DNA of 64,000 bases from Blastobasis lacticolella (Eukaryota > Arthropoda > Insecta > Lepidoptera > Blastobasidae), in NCBI GenBank assembly GCA_905147135.1, contig LR990041.1, forward strand, positions 14,197,907 to 14,261,906. Reading direction: 5' to 3'. Positions 30,491-41,283 of this stretch are shown here, piece by piece. Both the position numbers and the translations under genes were made by a program. The notes under the pieces are model-generated. The model searched no databases. It was given only the letters and a program-made list of their open reading frames with translations, and was not told the DNA's origin. Within the stretch, counting starts at the first letter, position 1. Each line of letters begins with the position of its first letter.

Positions 30491-32985
30491 AGTGGTTTTT
30501 CTTTATTTAAACGGGCCAAAAGAAAGAAAATTCAGTGCCATTATATTTTATGTAGGTCTGTACCAAGGATTTTGCCGAATCAAACGCAAACGTAGTATCT
30601 GTAAATTTACGGCTGAAAACTCGTTTGGTTGTAGCTTTACATATTGAATTGAGATTTGTTATGATAAGATACAGTATTATTTCCTTAATCCTTGCAAGAT
30701 AATAATTATTAGCGTCGCTTTTAGGTTGATCCACGGCTCGCCTTTTTTCCTGTTTATTATTGCCTCTTTTAAATTAATTCCCTAACATTCTTTGCTAACA
30801 ACGATAAATTTAAAAATAAAGGCACTAGACAAAATGGTAATTCAGCTGCTTCCTGTCTTACTCAAAGTTAAAGTAGCTAGTATTTTCTCTGCGAAAGTCA
30901 TGTCTTTGGGCACAGGAAGTTGAAAAACTTAGTGCAAGTTTCGAACTCTTTTGTCCTCTTTATAAGAGGTAGTTTCTGTTAAACTTGTCGTGGGTTCTTA
31001 CCAGACTTTCATAATTAAAAGTGGCATGTTTTTTTTTATTTTACCTAACAGTTTCTTTATTATGCTTCTCTATGTAAATCTTTATGATGTTAAATGTATA
31101 CTGTTTATTGTAATGCTGACACAAGGTCATTTTAAGACAACGAAAGTGAAACTCGTAAGGCGAGGCTTCTGACCAAATAACCTTTTTATGCGCAGTATAC
31201 AATGAGGCCATGATAATTAATAGGTACGCGAATTAATTATTTATAATTTCTCCCTAGATACGGAATCATAAAATACTTTAAATTTTAAATTTAAAAAAGA
31301 CGTTTAACCTAAATTTTAGCAACATTAAGTTGCTCCCAACGGTGCACCGGTGTTTGCAATTGTTGGAAACAGTTTCCTTTTGTTTTGTTACAAACTCCTT
31401 ACAACAGTTTTAAAGTGTTTCCAATATTCCCATACCGATGTACGAAGTCGAAAAACTAAATTTTTCATATTTCATGGCAACTTTTGTATTTGCTAGTTCG
31501 CCCAGTTACTTTAAATCACACCAGCTTTTTAAGAGTCGACGCGGTTAGTTAAAATTGTTGGCAAACTTCTTGAGCATTTTAGAAATGTTGGGGGAAGATT
31601 TGTCATTGCTTTTTGTAGGTATATGTAGGGAAATTACTGCAGAGTCACGTGACGTACGTTTTTCACGAAAGTTGAAGGTTTATTACTATTATGCTAAAAT
31701 ATCAAACAAAGGTCATGTCCCTAGTCGATCCGCAGCCGCGGCGGAATCCGTACTAGATTAAATTTACCTATTGTTCTATTATCGCGATGGAGATAAAGAA
31801 GATGGTGGACACACCTCCTCCACAAACAATTTCATTTTATAATTTTCCTGAATTTGTTAAACGGGCGCCGATCTGTTATTTTGCCTAGGGCACCAGGATT
31901 GCTCTGTCCGGCACTGCCTAAACTGCCTAATGTGTCGATGCAAGCCATACGAGTAGGTAGGCATAAACGAGAAAAACAGACATCAAAGTATGTACACAGA
32001 TTTGCGTGGCCTCCCAGGATTCCGCCAACACACATCCTTTCCATTTCTTTGTATCGTGTCGTTTGTGTTGTTTCTTATATATATAAAAATAAAAGGAGGA
32101 GATTTTACCATTTACTAGCTTCAATATTTTTCCAGGAAGTATTGATATTATTTCAACTCGATAGACCGTAGCACGCTTTTGAACGTAGTGGAAAAGGATA
32201 TTCCTGAATTTATAGACTACTTAGGACAGTGTTATGGCACACCATCAAAGTTAATGTTTGGCGAAAATGAAATATTCCCGTGCGTAGGTTGTCACCATGG
32301 GAGTAGTCCCCTTCTTCTTAAACGAGGGGGGGGGGGGGGGCGTGATCAGTCCCATAGTCACACAGCTCATTTCTGATATAAACAACTGGTATCTTGACAA
32401 CGGTATTCTAGAAGAAAGGCTTCTTCAGTTTTATGAGATGTAAATATTATCATAAACCTATATCATTTTTACCTATATATTATGATAAGTGTGAAATTTT
32501 TATCTCGTCTCTGCCGGTACTCGTGCACACATTATGCAAAATTTTAACTTTGTGACGCCAAATAGTTGTTTGCTATCACGTAACTCGCTCACTCTTCTCG
32601 GTGCCCCAATCTTTGAAGACGCTATCCCCTTGACTGTCCATTCGAAATATATCCACGTCCATAATTCTTCCAATTTCCTTTTTAAAAGAAACTTTTTTTC
32701 TTTGTTTGTGTGAAATAGAAAGTAACATAGTGTGAATCTGTTACTGGCCTATTTGCAAGTAACTTATTCTTTGTTTACTTATAATGTAATGTGCTGTAGA
32801 TTCTTGTTGAATAAAGAAAAAAAAAATTATCTTCATATAGCCAAACTTCCTGTATATCTTATATTGCTGCTCGATGTGGAAATTCCATACTTTGACATGT
32901 AAAATTGGTCTAAAAGATTTGCAGAATTCTAAATATTTCTTTAATCTCTCATGCATGTTCTTAGGCAACTCTTCCAATTAAATTT
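30491..32985. other. No gene recognised; 15-base G run
   Basis: Small ORFs only (31854-32171 plus, 105 codons, no domain). A G-run at 32326-32340 could form an intermolecular G-quadruplex or be unstable in assembly. Confidence 0.4.
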
Positions 32986-33335
32986 GGCAGACTGGGCATC
33001 CATACAACGGGTGACCTGGCTCTTTCCGCCTTTCTCTCCTCTGTCCACAGCACTGTCACCCTCATCAGTGGTATCCTCAATATTTTCAATCCCACTGACG
33101 TGGAAGTGACGACCTGGCAGATGCTGAGTCAGCCTGCCTGTAGCAAAGGACAGCCAAGGTGCCTAGGACCAAATAATGGTGAAAGCTGCATCAAATCCTA
33201 TTAGATAAAAATCAGGACAAAAGCGAGGAAGCTTGCATAGCAGTATCCAAATAAGAGCACGGGGCACTGGTTACATGCTCTCCCGTCGAAGAACATTGGT
33301 TTCCTCTTAAACCCAGGTGTAGGTGAGGGATTCGA
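32986..33335 (+). pseudogene. Decayed mobile-element ORF fragment (family of 61.8-62.6 kb)
   Basis: A frame reads RLGIHTTGDLALSAFLSSVH. After stops and a gap it resumes with STGHWLHALPSKNIGFLL. The GLGI--..DLALPAFL ... GHWLHALPS--IGTLL pattern is the same as in the decayed copy at 61785-62560 (GLGVRKVSDVSLLAFL ... [14 protein letters not shown]). From general knowledge it resembles the region C-terminal to the reverse transcriptase in some LINE-encoded proteins; the clade is not identified. Confidence 0.65.
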
Positions 33336-33342
33336 AGAGAAA

Positions 33343-33480
33343 ATCGCATCCAACTTGGTCCATCCGTTCGAGAGCTACGATTCCACAGACAAACCTACGA
33401 AGCCTATACATATATACAAATGTCAAACTTACATGTCAAATGTAAAACACCTCTTTTTTCATCGAGGGTTAAAAATTAAC
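33343..33480 (+). repeat. Dispersed repeat block (paired with 27300-27395)
   Basis: CATCCAACTTGGTCCATCCG, GAGAGCTACGATTCCACAGA, ACAAATGTCAAACTTACATG and ATCGAGGGTTAAAAA. It directly follows the LINE-like fragment and may be its 3-prime UTR. Confidence 0.5.
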
Positions 33481-33751
33481 GATTTACATACTCTTAAAGC
33501 AGAATTGAACGCAGTGCGTTCACTTAGCAGTGCGTGAGAACGCATAGTGAAATGGTAAATACGGTCGTATGATTGGGTGGGTCTTATCTTTTTATGTCGC
33601 TAAGTACCTTACTAACGTTTTTGTTCTCCGGTTTTAAAGGTTTTGAAAGCCTGCTAATTAGGTAACATGTATATCAACATTGTACTTACAATGATAAAGC
33701 ACCTGCGGTCTTAATGAAACCGAAATGTAAGAATTATGGTTGAAACAGTGA

Positions 33752-34320
33752 GTTGTGCCTACTCCAGTGACAGTTGGAGGCGCTTCACTTGAAGTTGTCG
33801 ACGGCTATACAAACCTAGGACAAATAGTCTAGCTAGGTATTTCCAATATCGAGTAAGAGGTCAAGCGACGAATCCAACTCGGTTGGGCAGGATTCGGGAA
33901 GAGATTGACCAATGTGTTACCAGTGATGATCTATGGACCAGAAACATGCCCGCTCACTATAGGCCTTATAAGAAAGCCCACTGTTACCTAAAGGGTAATG
34001 GAAACGGGCTATGCTCGGAGTCTCGTTACGCGACAGAATTATAAATAAGAAGATCCGCAAGCGAACCAAGTTCACCGACTTAGGCCTAAGGATTGCCCGG
34101 CTACAGTGGTAGCGGGTAGAGGACATAGCTCGAAGAACAGATGTCCGATGGGACAGTAAAGTTCTCGAGTGGCGACCACGTACCGGAAGACGCTGTGTGG
34201 GTGGGCCTCCCACAAGGTGGACTAACGATCTGGTAAAGATCGCATGTACAGGACCGGCCTTTGTGGAGATATCTGGGGGTGCCTATGCCTATCAGTGGGC
34301 GTCTTTCGGCTGATATAATG
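33752..34320 (+). pseudogene. RTE-type LINE 3-prime end, decayed
   Basis: It matches the last 190 or so codons of the intact RTE LINE at 36.6-39.7 kb but on the opposite strand. Visible pieces are PTPVTVGG, RRIQLGWAGFGK, LPVMIYG, GLIRK, and the final CAGTGGGCGTCTTTCGGCTGA-like stop followed by TATAATGATGATG. About 20 codons are missing after GFGK, and there are several stops and frameshifts. It ends in the family's ATG-type tail. Confidence 0.88.
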
Positions 34321-34857
34321 ATGATGAATTTACACAGACTCAAACTTGCGTGAATGAAAACCGCGGAAAATCGCTAGTAGGTAGGTACTTTATGCTTCTG
34401 GGATTTGTTTCAGAGTTCAAGTCCAGAATCGTTTATAAGTGAAGTAATATTTACGTACAGTAACAGGCAAATCCTATCTTCAGATGTGCAATATATTCAA
34501 AACATTGTTTGCTGAAATGGCATAAATCCAGTTCGCGTGACATTGCGCCGCCGGCTCTGGTGTCACGTCAAACGTAGCTGCGGCCGCGCAATGGATGGCG
34601 ACGTAAATTGCCACTACGTTATGGGCTTAAACATGCCGGAGCCGAGTTAATGTCTGGCCGTAGAACGAAACAAACTTTATATTACTAAGTAAAATTATAT
34701 AAATATTGTAGCTCACTACTATTGGGATATACCTACTTTAAGATGTATTGAACGAAGGATAGATATTTTGTTATCTATTAGATAATTTCTTCCGGAAAAT
34801 AAGGTACTCGTACCTATATAACATGCATATCTTCTTTAAATGTATATATTATTTCTC
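34321..34857. other. No gene; GC-rich hairpin patch
   Basis: At about 34540-34640 CATTGCGC and GCGCAATG form an inverted pair in a GC-rich patch. Otherwise AT-rich. Confidence 0.35.
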
Positions 34858-35072
34858 AGTAGGTATGTTTGTTTGTCACCCAACTTCCCCTAAACGGCTG
34901 GATCAATTTGGAGGAAATTTAGTGTGTTTTAAGTGACTCCCAGGATGGTTTGAAAATATAATTGAACCCGGTAGATGGCATTGTAATCGCGAACAAAGTC
35001 GCGCTGGGTCAGCTATTTAAATATGAAATAGACGGAAATACCCGTACGAAACCTGGGGCAGGTCTAGTCCCT
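34858..35072 (+). mobile_element. Helitron-like remnant
   Basis: AAACGGCTGGATCAATTTGG, GAGGAAATTTAGTGTG and TCGCGAACAAAGTCGCGCTG (itself an inverted repeat around GAACAAA), then CCCGTACGAAACCTGGGGCA and GGTCTAGT at the end. The order and CTAGT end fit a non-autonomous Helitron-like element. Confidence 0.45.
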
Positions 35073-35139
35073 TTATAGCAAGCCTAAGTATGAATTAGAA
35101 CAAATGGCTTCATCCTAATCATTAGGTACGTAGTGTAGG

Positions 35140-35325
35140 TAAAATAAAATGGCTTTCCGTGTCTGTGTTTCTGCGTCGTCAACTACGCAAAGGTTTGTGA
35201 TGCGGTTTTCACTATTTTTCAGAGAATTTCTTTGGGAGGGTTTTTATTATCATAAAGTAACCCCGGGAACACCCCTGAGAAGCCGGGGTGGGTCACTTGT
35301 ATACTTTAAATAAGAAACACTTGTC
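35140..35325 (+). mobile_element. Second Helitron-like remnant
   Basis: AATGGCTTTCCGTGTCTGTG, a CGTCAACTACGCAAAGG-type block, GATGCGGTTTTCACTATTTT and a GC-rich end, GAGAAGCCGGGGTGGGTCAC. It resembles the 13980-14181 element in layout but not in detail. Confidence 0.4.
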
Positions 35326-35665
35326 TGAAGTACATTAAAACATCCGTTATATTGATACATAAAATTGTGTAAGTATATATCTACCTAAGTAAGGTAGGTA
35401 CTCACATATTTTTTAAATTATATACCGCCATTAGACTGGAGATGTTCGTTATCCATTCCTTGTGCGGTTTATTACCTTAATGGCCTAAAGAGCCATTTGT
35501 TAGTGGATTACGCGAAATTAGAGGGGTCTGATACATCCGCTTTGCCGTTTCCAGGCTCTGTTGCTTAATACCGTATTAATTTGTCCAAATATTATTATCG
35601 TTTTAAGCTCCAGTCTCCAAGTCCCCGAAAACCTTGGTCAACATCACTTCGCCAACAGTATTAGG

Positions 35666-35781
35666 TACTGTCCTAATTGACAACGGTTGTCCAACCGTGT
35701 TCGTGCGACTGGCGGTTTTGAGGTCTCAACGCCCGTCGTACGACTATGATCGCACTACCGCTGCCAATTAGGAAGCGCCCT
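35666..35781 (+). mobile_element. MITE-like inverted-repeat element, copy 1
   Basis: CTGTCCTAATTGACAACGG at one end mirrors CCGCTGCCAATTAGGAAGCG at the other. The middle, GGCGGTTTTGAGGTCTC then CCGTCGTAC, recurs in reverse at 46653-46764. About 115 bp, no coding capacity. Confidence 0.65.
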
Positions 35782-36006
35782 ATGAGGCACATCTAACGAG
35801 TGGCGAGCTCGTTGCGGTGCTGAAGTTCTACTAGCCTCAAAGTAGGAACCAGTCACCCATTCAGTTTCCGGACATTGCAAGCATTGTTTGCGAGAATTGC
35901 TTGGTTATCGGCCTCGCAAGCACGCTCCACCAGACCAGTAACCCTCCATAAACCTATTGTGCGGGTACATTAACATTAGTAGTTATTAGCAGTAGTAGTA
36001 GTGGCC

Positions 36007-36455
36007 ATATGGCCATGTGTTGTCCGGCACCGTAGATAGCACCAACGTCTTACACTCGTGGGTGTCGTACAAGGCGACTAATGTTTTCGAGGCAAGCGAT
36101 CTAGTCTCCATAGGCTGGAAAATGGGCAGCAGCGTTTTCCATTGTTATATTTATAACATTGCGATCTCCAACCCGCCGGACAAGCATGGAGATTATGGCA
36201 ATAAAGGCTACTCAGAGCAGTCAGTAAACCACATGATATTTGAATGTCCGGATACCAAGTACAGCGGGCAAGCGGAAGACTTTCAGTCCCTTTCCCCCGA
36301 AGCTTTCGCCTACTTGACGAAATGTACATTGCAAATTTAGCAGTAGGAACTTAAAAGCCATACGATAATTAAAAAATAAATTGCAATAACATCCCCTTTC
36401 GTGGGAGAGTCTCTTAGTCCTGCATTGGACTGATACGGGCTGTGACGATGATGAG
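36007..36455 (+). mobile_element. RTE-derived short repeat interrupted by a LINE tail
   Basis: GTTGTCCGGCACCGTAGATA, ACTCGTGGGTGTCGTACAAG and ATGGGCAGCAGCGTTTTCCA up to GATTATGGCAATAA, then resuming AACATCCCCTTTCGTGGGAG, GTCCTGCATTGGACTG and GGGCTGTGACGATGATGAG. The 178-bp interruption at 36205-36382 is flanked by GCAATAA on both sides. Confidence 0.85.
36205..36382 (+). mobile_element. 5-prime-truncated LINE tail nested in the RTE-derived repeat
   Basis: Reads QSVNHMIFECPDTKYSG and ends at a stop (36338-36340), followed by about 40 bp and an AATTAAAAAATAAATT tail. The NH-I-ECP pattern is the C-terminal zinc knuckle of jockey/R1-like LINE proteins. The 7-bp duplication GCAATAA (36198-36204 and 36383-36389) marks the insertion. 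Confidence 0.8.
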
Positions 36456-36600
36456 TAGTAATGGTAGTGTTCATTTATTCATTCATTCATTAATCTAACG
36501 CCACATTCGGTTGACACGGACGTTGGTCGGCTGGAAGATATTTCTTTAGAAATAAGCTGTGCCTGTTGTGATTTTTTACTGTATGTCTATTTTGTATACT

Positions 36601-36614
36601 ATTTATTGTGCACA
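36601..36614. repeat. Target-site duplication of the RTE LINE, left copy
   Basis: ATTTATTGTGCACA, identical to 39806-39819. Confidence 0.9.
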
Positions 36615-39600
36615 TCATCATCATCATCATCATCATATCAGCCAGAAGACGCCCACTGCTGGGCATAGGCCTCCCCCAGAGATCTCCACAAAGACCGGTC
36701 CTGTGCTTTCCGCATCCAGCTGGTACCTGCGATCCTTACCAGGTCGTCGGTCCACCTTGTAGGAGGCCTACCCACGCTGCGTCTACCGGTACGTGGTCGC
36801 CACTCGAGAACTTTACTGCCCCATCGGCCATCTGTTCTTTGAGCTATGTGCCCTGCCCACTGCCACTTCAGTCTGGCAATCCTTAGAGCTATGTCGGTGA
36901 CCTTGGTTCGCTTGCGGATCTCCTCATTTCTGACTCGATCGCGCAAAGAAACTCCGAGCATAGCTCTTTCCATTGCCCTTTGGGCAACAGTGAGCTTTCT
37001 TATAAGGCCCATAGTGAGTGGCCACGTTTCAGATCCGTAAGTCATCACTGGCAACACACATTGGTCAAAGACCTTCGTCTTGAGACACTGCGGTAATTGG
37101 GACGAAAATATGTGGCGTAGCTTCCCGAACGCTGCCCAACCGAGTTGGATTCGTCGATTGACCTCTTTCTCGAAATTGGACCTACCTAGCCGGACTATTT
37201 GTCCTAGGTATGTATAGTCGTCAACAACTTCAAGTGGAGTGCCTCCAACTGTCACTGGAGTAGGCACAACATGGACATTCGACATAATTTTCGTCTTGTC
37301 CATGTTCATTTTAAGACCTACTTGTTGAGAGGCACTACAGAGGTCATCGAGCATTTTGCCCAAGTCTTCCAGGGTTTCAGCCATGACTACGATATCGTCA
37401 GCAAATCTGAGGTGCGTGAGGTACTCGCCGTTAATATTGATGCCAAGTCCGTCCCAGTCCAGAAGCCTAAAGATATCCTCCAGTGCAGCGGTGAACAACT
37501 TCGGTGATATGACATCACCTTGTCTAACACCTCGCTGCAGCTGAATAGGTTCTGTGGTCTTGTCCTGGAGACGAACTGACATAGTGGCGTTTTTGTACAA
37601 ACACTTCAGTGCTTCGATATATCGATAGTCTATTTGGCACCGCTGTAGAGACTGGAGCACCGCCCAAGTTTCGATCGAATCGAAGGCTTTCTCATAGTCC
37701 ACAAACGCCAAGCATAATGGCCGGTTATACTCTTCGGTCTTCTGTACAACCTGCCGCAGCGTATGTATGTGGTCTATGGTACTAAAACCTTTTCGGAATC
37801 CGGCTTGTTCGGGAGGCTGGAAGTCATCAAACCTGCGTGCGAGACGATTCGTAAGGACTCTCGAAAACAGCTTATAGACATGGGTCAGCAGCGATATTGG
37901 TCTGAAGTTCTTCAAGAGAGCCTTATCACCTTTCTTGAAGAACAATATGACTATGCTTCTGTGCCATGCTTCCGGCGTTTTGCCCTCGAGGATGACGGAA
38001 TTGAACAGCTTCTGAAGGGTCTTAAGCACAGGTTTGCCACCAGCTTTCAGAAGCTCAGCCGTAATTCCATCATCACCCGGCGCCTTGTTGTTCTTAAGCT
38101 GTTTGAGAGCCATACTAATCTCGTACAGGCTGATGTCCGGGATATCTTCGGTGTAGTGTCGGGTCAACTTGGCTCTGGGGTCTTTTGCCATACTGGTAAC
38201 AGGTGCCCGTGTTGTCGTGTATAACTGTCCATAGAACCTCTTGACTTCCCTCAAAACCTCGGACTTGGTCGAAACAACTCTGCCGTCATCCGTTTTCAGT
38301 CTCGTCAACTGGCTCTGTCCAATCGACAGATCTCTCGCAAAGACTTTAGAGCCTTTGTTCCGCTCGATCGCCGCCACAATATTGGTAGTATTGAAGCGGC
38401 GTATGTCGCGAGTCAGAGACTTGGAGATCTGTCGATTAAGTCGCCTAAATTGAGAGACATCATCAGGGGATTGCAGAGTCATTCCGCGCCTTTCTTCGAT
38501 GAGTTTGAGGGTATCGTCAGAGATTTTGTTTGTTCTGTTTGTACGGCAGGCCTTATAAAACTTTGACCCAACCGTATAGACAGTTTCCACGAACCTGTTA
38601 TTATAGTCGTCCACGTCGACGCACTCTCCTAGGCACTCGAAGCGATTTTGTAATTCGAGTTGAAAGCTCCCGGGGTTTTGGATTTGGATGGGTATAGGCC
38701 GGAGCGTGGACCTCATCAATCTCGATCTTTCCAGCTGGGGATTAATATTCAATGTGCCTCTTACCAAGCGGTGATCACTGCCAATTTTAACGCTATTGAT
38801 CACCGAGACATCATTGAATATATGCCGTTTCGTAGATAGGATGAAGTCAATCTCATTTTTTGTGACACCATCGGGACTAACCCACGTCCATCTGCGATGA
38901 TCCGGCTTCCTGAAAAATGAGTTCATCATAAAGAGTCCCTCCTTCTCCATAAAGCCGGCCAGCATCTGGCCACGGGCGTTCCGACTTCCAACTCCAAATT
39001 GCCCCACTCTCAACTCGTCTCCGCCTCGTTTGCCCAGTTTCGCGTTGAAATCCCCCATGACAACGGTATAGTGTGTCTTGGAGGTATGCATGGCTGTAGA
39101 AATATCCTCATACATAGCCTCCACTTCATCGTCGGAGTGCGTCGAAGTCGGTGCGTAGACCTGTATGACCTTCAACGAATACCGCTTGGTAATTCTGAGT
39201 ATAAGGTACGCTACCCTAGACGACACACTCTCGATTTTGACTATGTTGTTCACGAGGGATTTGTGGACGAGGAACCCGACACCACCTAGGGACAGTTGGT
39301 CGCCCTCCCGGAAGTAAAGCAGATTTCCGGACTTCAGGATTATCGAGTCCTCCCCCTTTCTTCGGACTTCAGATAACCCTATAATATCCCAATTTAATCT
39401 GCTTACCACTTCCTCCAGTTCCACGAGCTTTTCGTCGGTCCGCAGTGTCTGGACATTGTATGTAGCCAGGGCCAGTGGTCGTGCTTTGTGGTAGCCTGGT
39501 CGCATCTGGTGATTCTTCGCACCCCCTGCCCCGCCGTTACCGTGACCGCTACCATAGTCCGGAATAGCGGGGCCGCCGGGTACTGGGGGCCGTGGCCTGT

Positions 39601-39805
39601 GTGTCATCTTGTCATCAGGGGGGGGTTGCCATAATCGCCACGCTTGGCAGGCGGGTTGGCGATCGCAGTGAAGTAGATGTAAATGTACCCGAAAGATGCT
39701 GCTGCCCATCTTCCGGGTTATTCCCTTAGTCGCCTCTTACGACACCCACGGGAAGAGATGGGGTGGTGCTATTCTTTTAAGTGGCGGCACCACACACCAC
39801 ATAAC
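36615..39805 (-). mobile_element. Apparently full-length RTE-type LINE with 14-bp target-site duplication
   Basis: ATTTATTGTGCACA occurs at 36601-36614 and again at 39806-39819, exactly bounding the element. On the minus strand it begins GTTATGTGGTGTGTGGTGCC. A short 5-prime UTR follows (shared with the short repeats), then one ORF, and the element ends after the stop in (ATG)n, seen as CAT units at 36615-36636. Length is about 3.19 kb, as expected for RTE elements. The target site is half of a perfect 28-bp palindrome (39802-39829). Confidence 0.92.
36638..39709 (-). CDS. RTE LINE polyprotein: AP endonuclease and reverse transcriptase, intact
   Basis: A 1023-residue ORF without stops or frameshifts. 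Endonuclease: Asn85 (TYNVQTL), Glu114 (LSEVRR), Asp220/Asn222 (GDFNAKLG), Asp288 (NEIDFIL) and Ser311-Asp312-His313 (GSDHRLV). RT: NNKAPGDDGITAELLK near 540-556, motif A AFVDYEKAFDS (Asp671), RGVRQGDVISPKLF, catalytic FADD at 769-772. C-terminal RTE region with TYGSETWPLT and a GRPPTRWTDDL block; it ends AQQWASSG. The first Met overlaps sequence shared with the ORF-less repeats, so Met35 (MTHRPRPP, near 39607) is the likelier start. A 9-base G/C run at 39618-39626 falls in the N-terminal extension. Endonuclease domains of this type are often labelled craniofacial development protein 2-like in gene sets. The copy appears competent. Confidence 0.93.
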   Translation of the reverse strand: MGSSIFRVHLHLLHCDRQPACQAWRLWQPPPDDKMTHRPRPPVPGGPAIPDYGSGHGNGGAGGAKNHQMRPGYHKARPLALATYNVQTLRTDEKLVELEEVVSRLNWDIIGLSEVRRKGEDSIILKSGNLLYFREGDQLSLGGVGFLVHKSLVNNIVKIESVSSRVAYLILRITKRYSLKVIQVYAPTSTHSDDEVEAMYEDISTAMHTSKTHYTVVMGDFNAKLGKRGGDELRVGQFGVGSRNARGQMLAGFMEKEGLFMMNSFFRKPDHRRWTWVSPDGVTKNEIDFILSTKRHIFNDVSVINSVKIGSDHRLVRGTLNINPQLERSRLMRSTLRPIPIQIQNPGSFQLELQNRFECLGECVDVDDYNNRFVETVYTVGSKFYKACRTNRTNKISDDTLKLIEERRGMTLQSPDDVSQFRRLNRQISKSLTRDIRRFNTTNIVAAIERNKGSKVFARDLSIGQSQLTRLKTDDGRVVSTKSEVLREVKRFYGQLYTTTRAPVTSMAKDPRAKLTRHYTEDIPDISLYEISMALKQLKNNKAPGDDGITAELLKAGGKPVLKTLQKLFNSVILEGKTPEAWHRSIVILFFKKGDKALLKNFRPISLLTHVYKLFSRVLTNRLARRFDDFQPPEQAGFRKGFSTIDHIHTLRQVVQKTEEYNRPLCLAFVDYEKAFDSIETWAVLQSLQRCQIDYRYIEALKCLYKNATMSVRLQDKTTEPIQLQRGVRQGDVISPKLFTAALEDIFRLLDWDGLGININGEYLTHLRFADDIVVMAETLEDLGKMLDDLCSASQQVGLKMNMDKTKIMSNVHVVPTPVTVGGTPLEVVDDYTYLGQIVRLGRSNFEKEVNRRIQLGWAAFGKLRHIFSSQLPQCLKTKVFDQCVLPVMTYGSETWPLTMGLIRKLTVAQRAMERAMLGVSLRDRVRNEEIRKRTKVTDIALRIARLKWQWAGHIAQRTDGRWGSKVLEWRPRTGRRSVGRPPTRWTDDLVRIAGTSWMRKAQDRSLWRSLGEAYAQQWASSG

Positions 39806-39819
39806 ATTTATTGTGCACA
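39806..39819. repeat. Target-site duplication of the RTE LINE, right copy
   Basis: ATTTATTGTGCACA, identical to 36601-36614; here it continues into the mirror half of a palindrome ending at 39829. Confidence 0.9.
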
Positions 39820-39864
39820 ATAAATGTTAAATAAATAAATGAAATTCACTCTGTATTATCTATA

Positions 39865-39925
39865 CTACTCGGTGACAAAGAAGCGGACAGTCCAACTGAT
39901 GGTAAGCGGTAACTGTCATTCATAA
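39865..39925 (-). mobile_element. LINE 3-prime-UTR scrap
   Basis: CGGTGACAAAGAAGCGGACA, GTCCAACTGATGGTAAGCGG and TAACTGTCA resemble the reversed conserved 3-prime end of jockey/CR1-type LINEs (compare 57015-57065). Confidence 0.55.
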
Positions 39926-41283
39926 CATCTACGACTCATTCACAAAGTCATACTGTAAGTACTAAGATGATAAGCGGGATGATGTTAAAAGGGAATTTAA
40001 AAAAATTGTTATCGTCTTCCAATAGTAACCATCACTCACATTCGTGTGGCAATAATATCTAAATGATATTTTGTTACTACGTTACGGTTTTGATTTTGAC
40101 ACAACCATGAAAATCTTGAAACATAGTTTAATTTATTTGTAACAAGGAAACCAAATTAATATCCTGGATTCTCAGTTCTTTTCACTAGGATAATGTTCCA
40201 CTTAATTTTTTCCAACTTGTACTGTTCCAAGTGTTTCCAGTGGAAACGAATGGAATTTTTTTTTCGTTTGTTCTCACGAGAACTCTTCACAGTAGTGACA
40301 AGTGGTAGGAGTAGGTACAACTGGAAATAAGTTTTTAAGGCGAGGTCACGTATGTATATTGGCCTCGACATTTCGGTTTTATAACCAGAAGCTTAGGTAC
40401 GTTCGTAACGATAAAGGTACTAATATTTTGAAAAAAAGTACCAAATCTATGATAGTGCTTTAGCAAACCTAGTAGAATGTTTAAAAATAATAGTACCCAT
40501 AAAACTTATGACCGATAATTTGACCATTATTGCCCACTAAATTAAAACTGTTTCGATATTCTATTCCATTCGTTTCATATCCAGGAAAAAAAAAGAATTA
40601 AAAGTAGTTGTTACCATTTTCAAGAAGGTATTAAGTGTGTATTTTCCTAATGTATATAACAATGTATAATTATGGAATTAAATACAATTTTAGCTAAACT
40701 TAACTTGAACTGTAAGGTTGATGCCACCTACACGTGTTTAAAATTGAAATAAACAAGGAAGTTTAATCGGCTATTCTGTTGCTGAATTGAAATTGAAAAA
40801 GTTGATCGTTAAAGGCTCGGATAATTCCTGATAAATTTGGAAGTTTGTTAATCCTTTACAGAATAGGCGTCCTCACGCGATGTCTCAGATCGGGAACGGG
40901 TGCGGGATACTTCAGATTGGCTACTTGATTGCTTATCAAGTCGTTGCTTGTACCGTGAATAATAGACGTGCTGGGGCTACATTAAATTTATTGATACCGT
41001 CACGTCAAGTGGCATGATGTCGGAAAGGGTAACATTCTTGGTAGTTCCTAAAAGTTATATGTTTATGGATGGTATACAAGGCATGGTTGTGGTGGTAATA
41101 ATTATAATGATATGATTGACATTTTTTTACTGACTAGTATAAACCTAGTCATCACGACAACCATAATATAAATGCATTAATCCTTTACTCTGGGTACTTC
41201 ACATCCCAATGCTGGCCAAAAAACAAAAAAGATGTAAAGCTAAATTAAGAATTTTAAGCAGCTTTATTTTATAGGGTCAACAT
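39926..41283. other. No gene recognised
   Basis: AT-rich. A short hairpin, ACTTGAT-TGCTT-ATCAAGT, at about 40923-40941. The minus-strand frame 40156-40371 has no domain. Confidence 0.4.

Noticed and set aside
37763..38224. 153-codon plus-strand ORF
   Set aside because: Antisense to the RT domain of the intact RTE LINE; no independent evidence.
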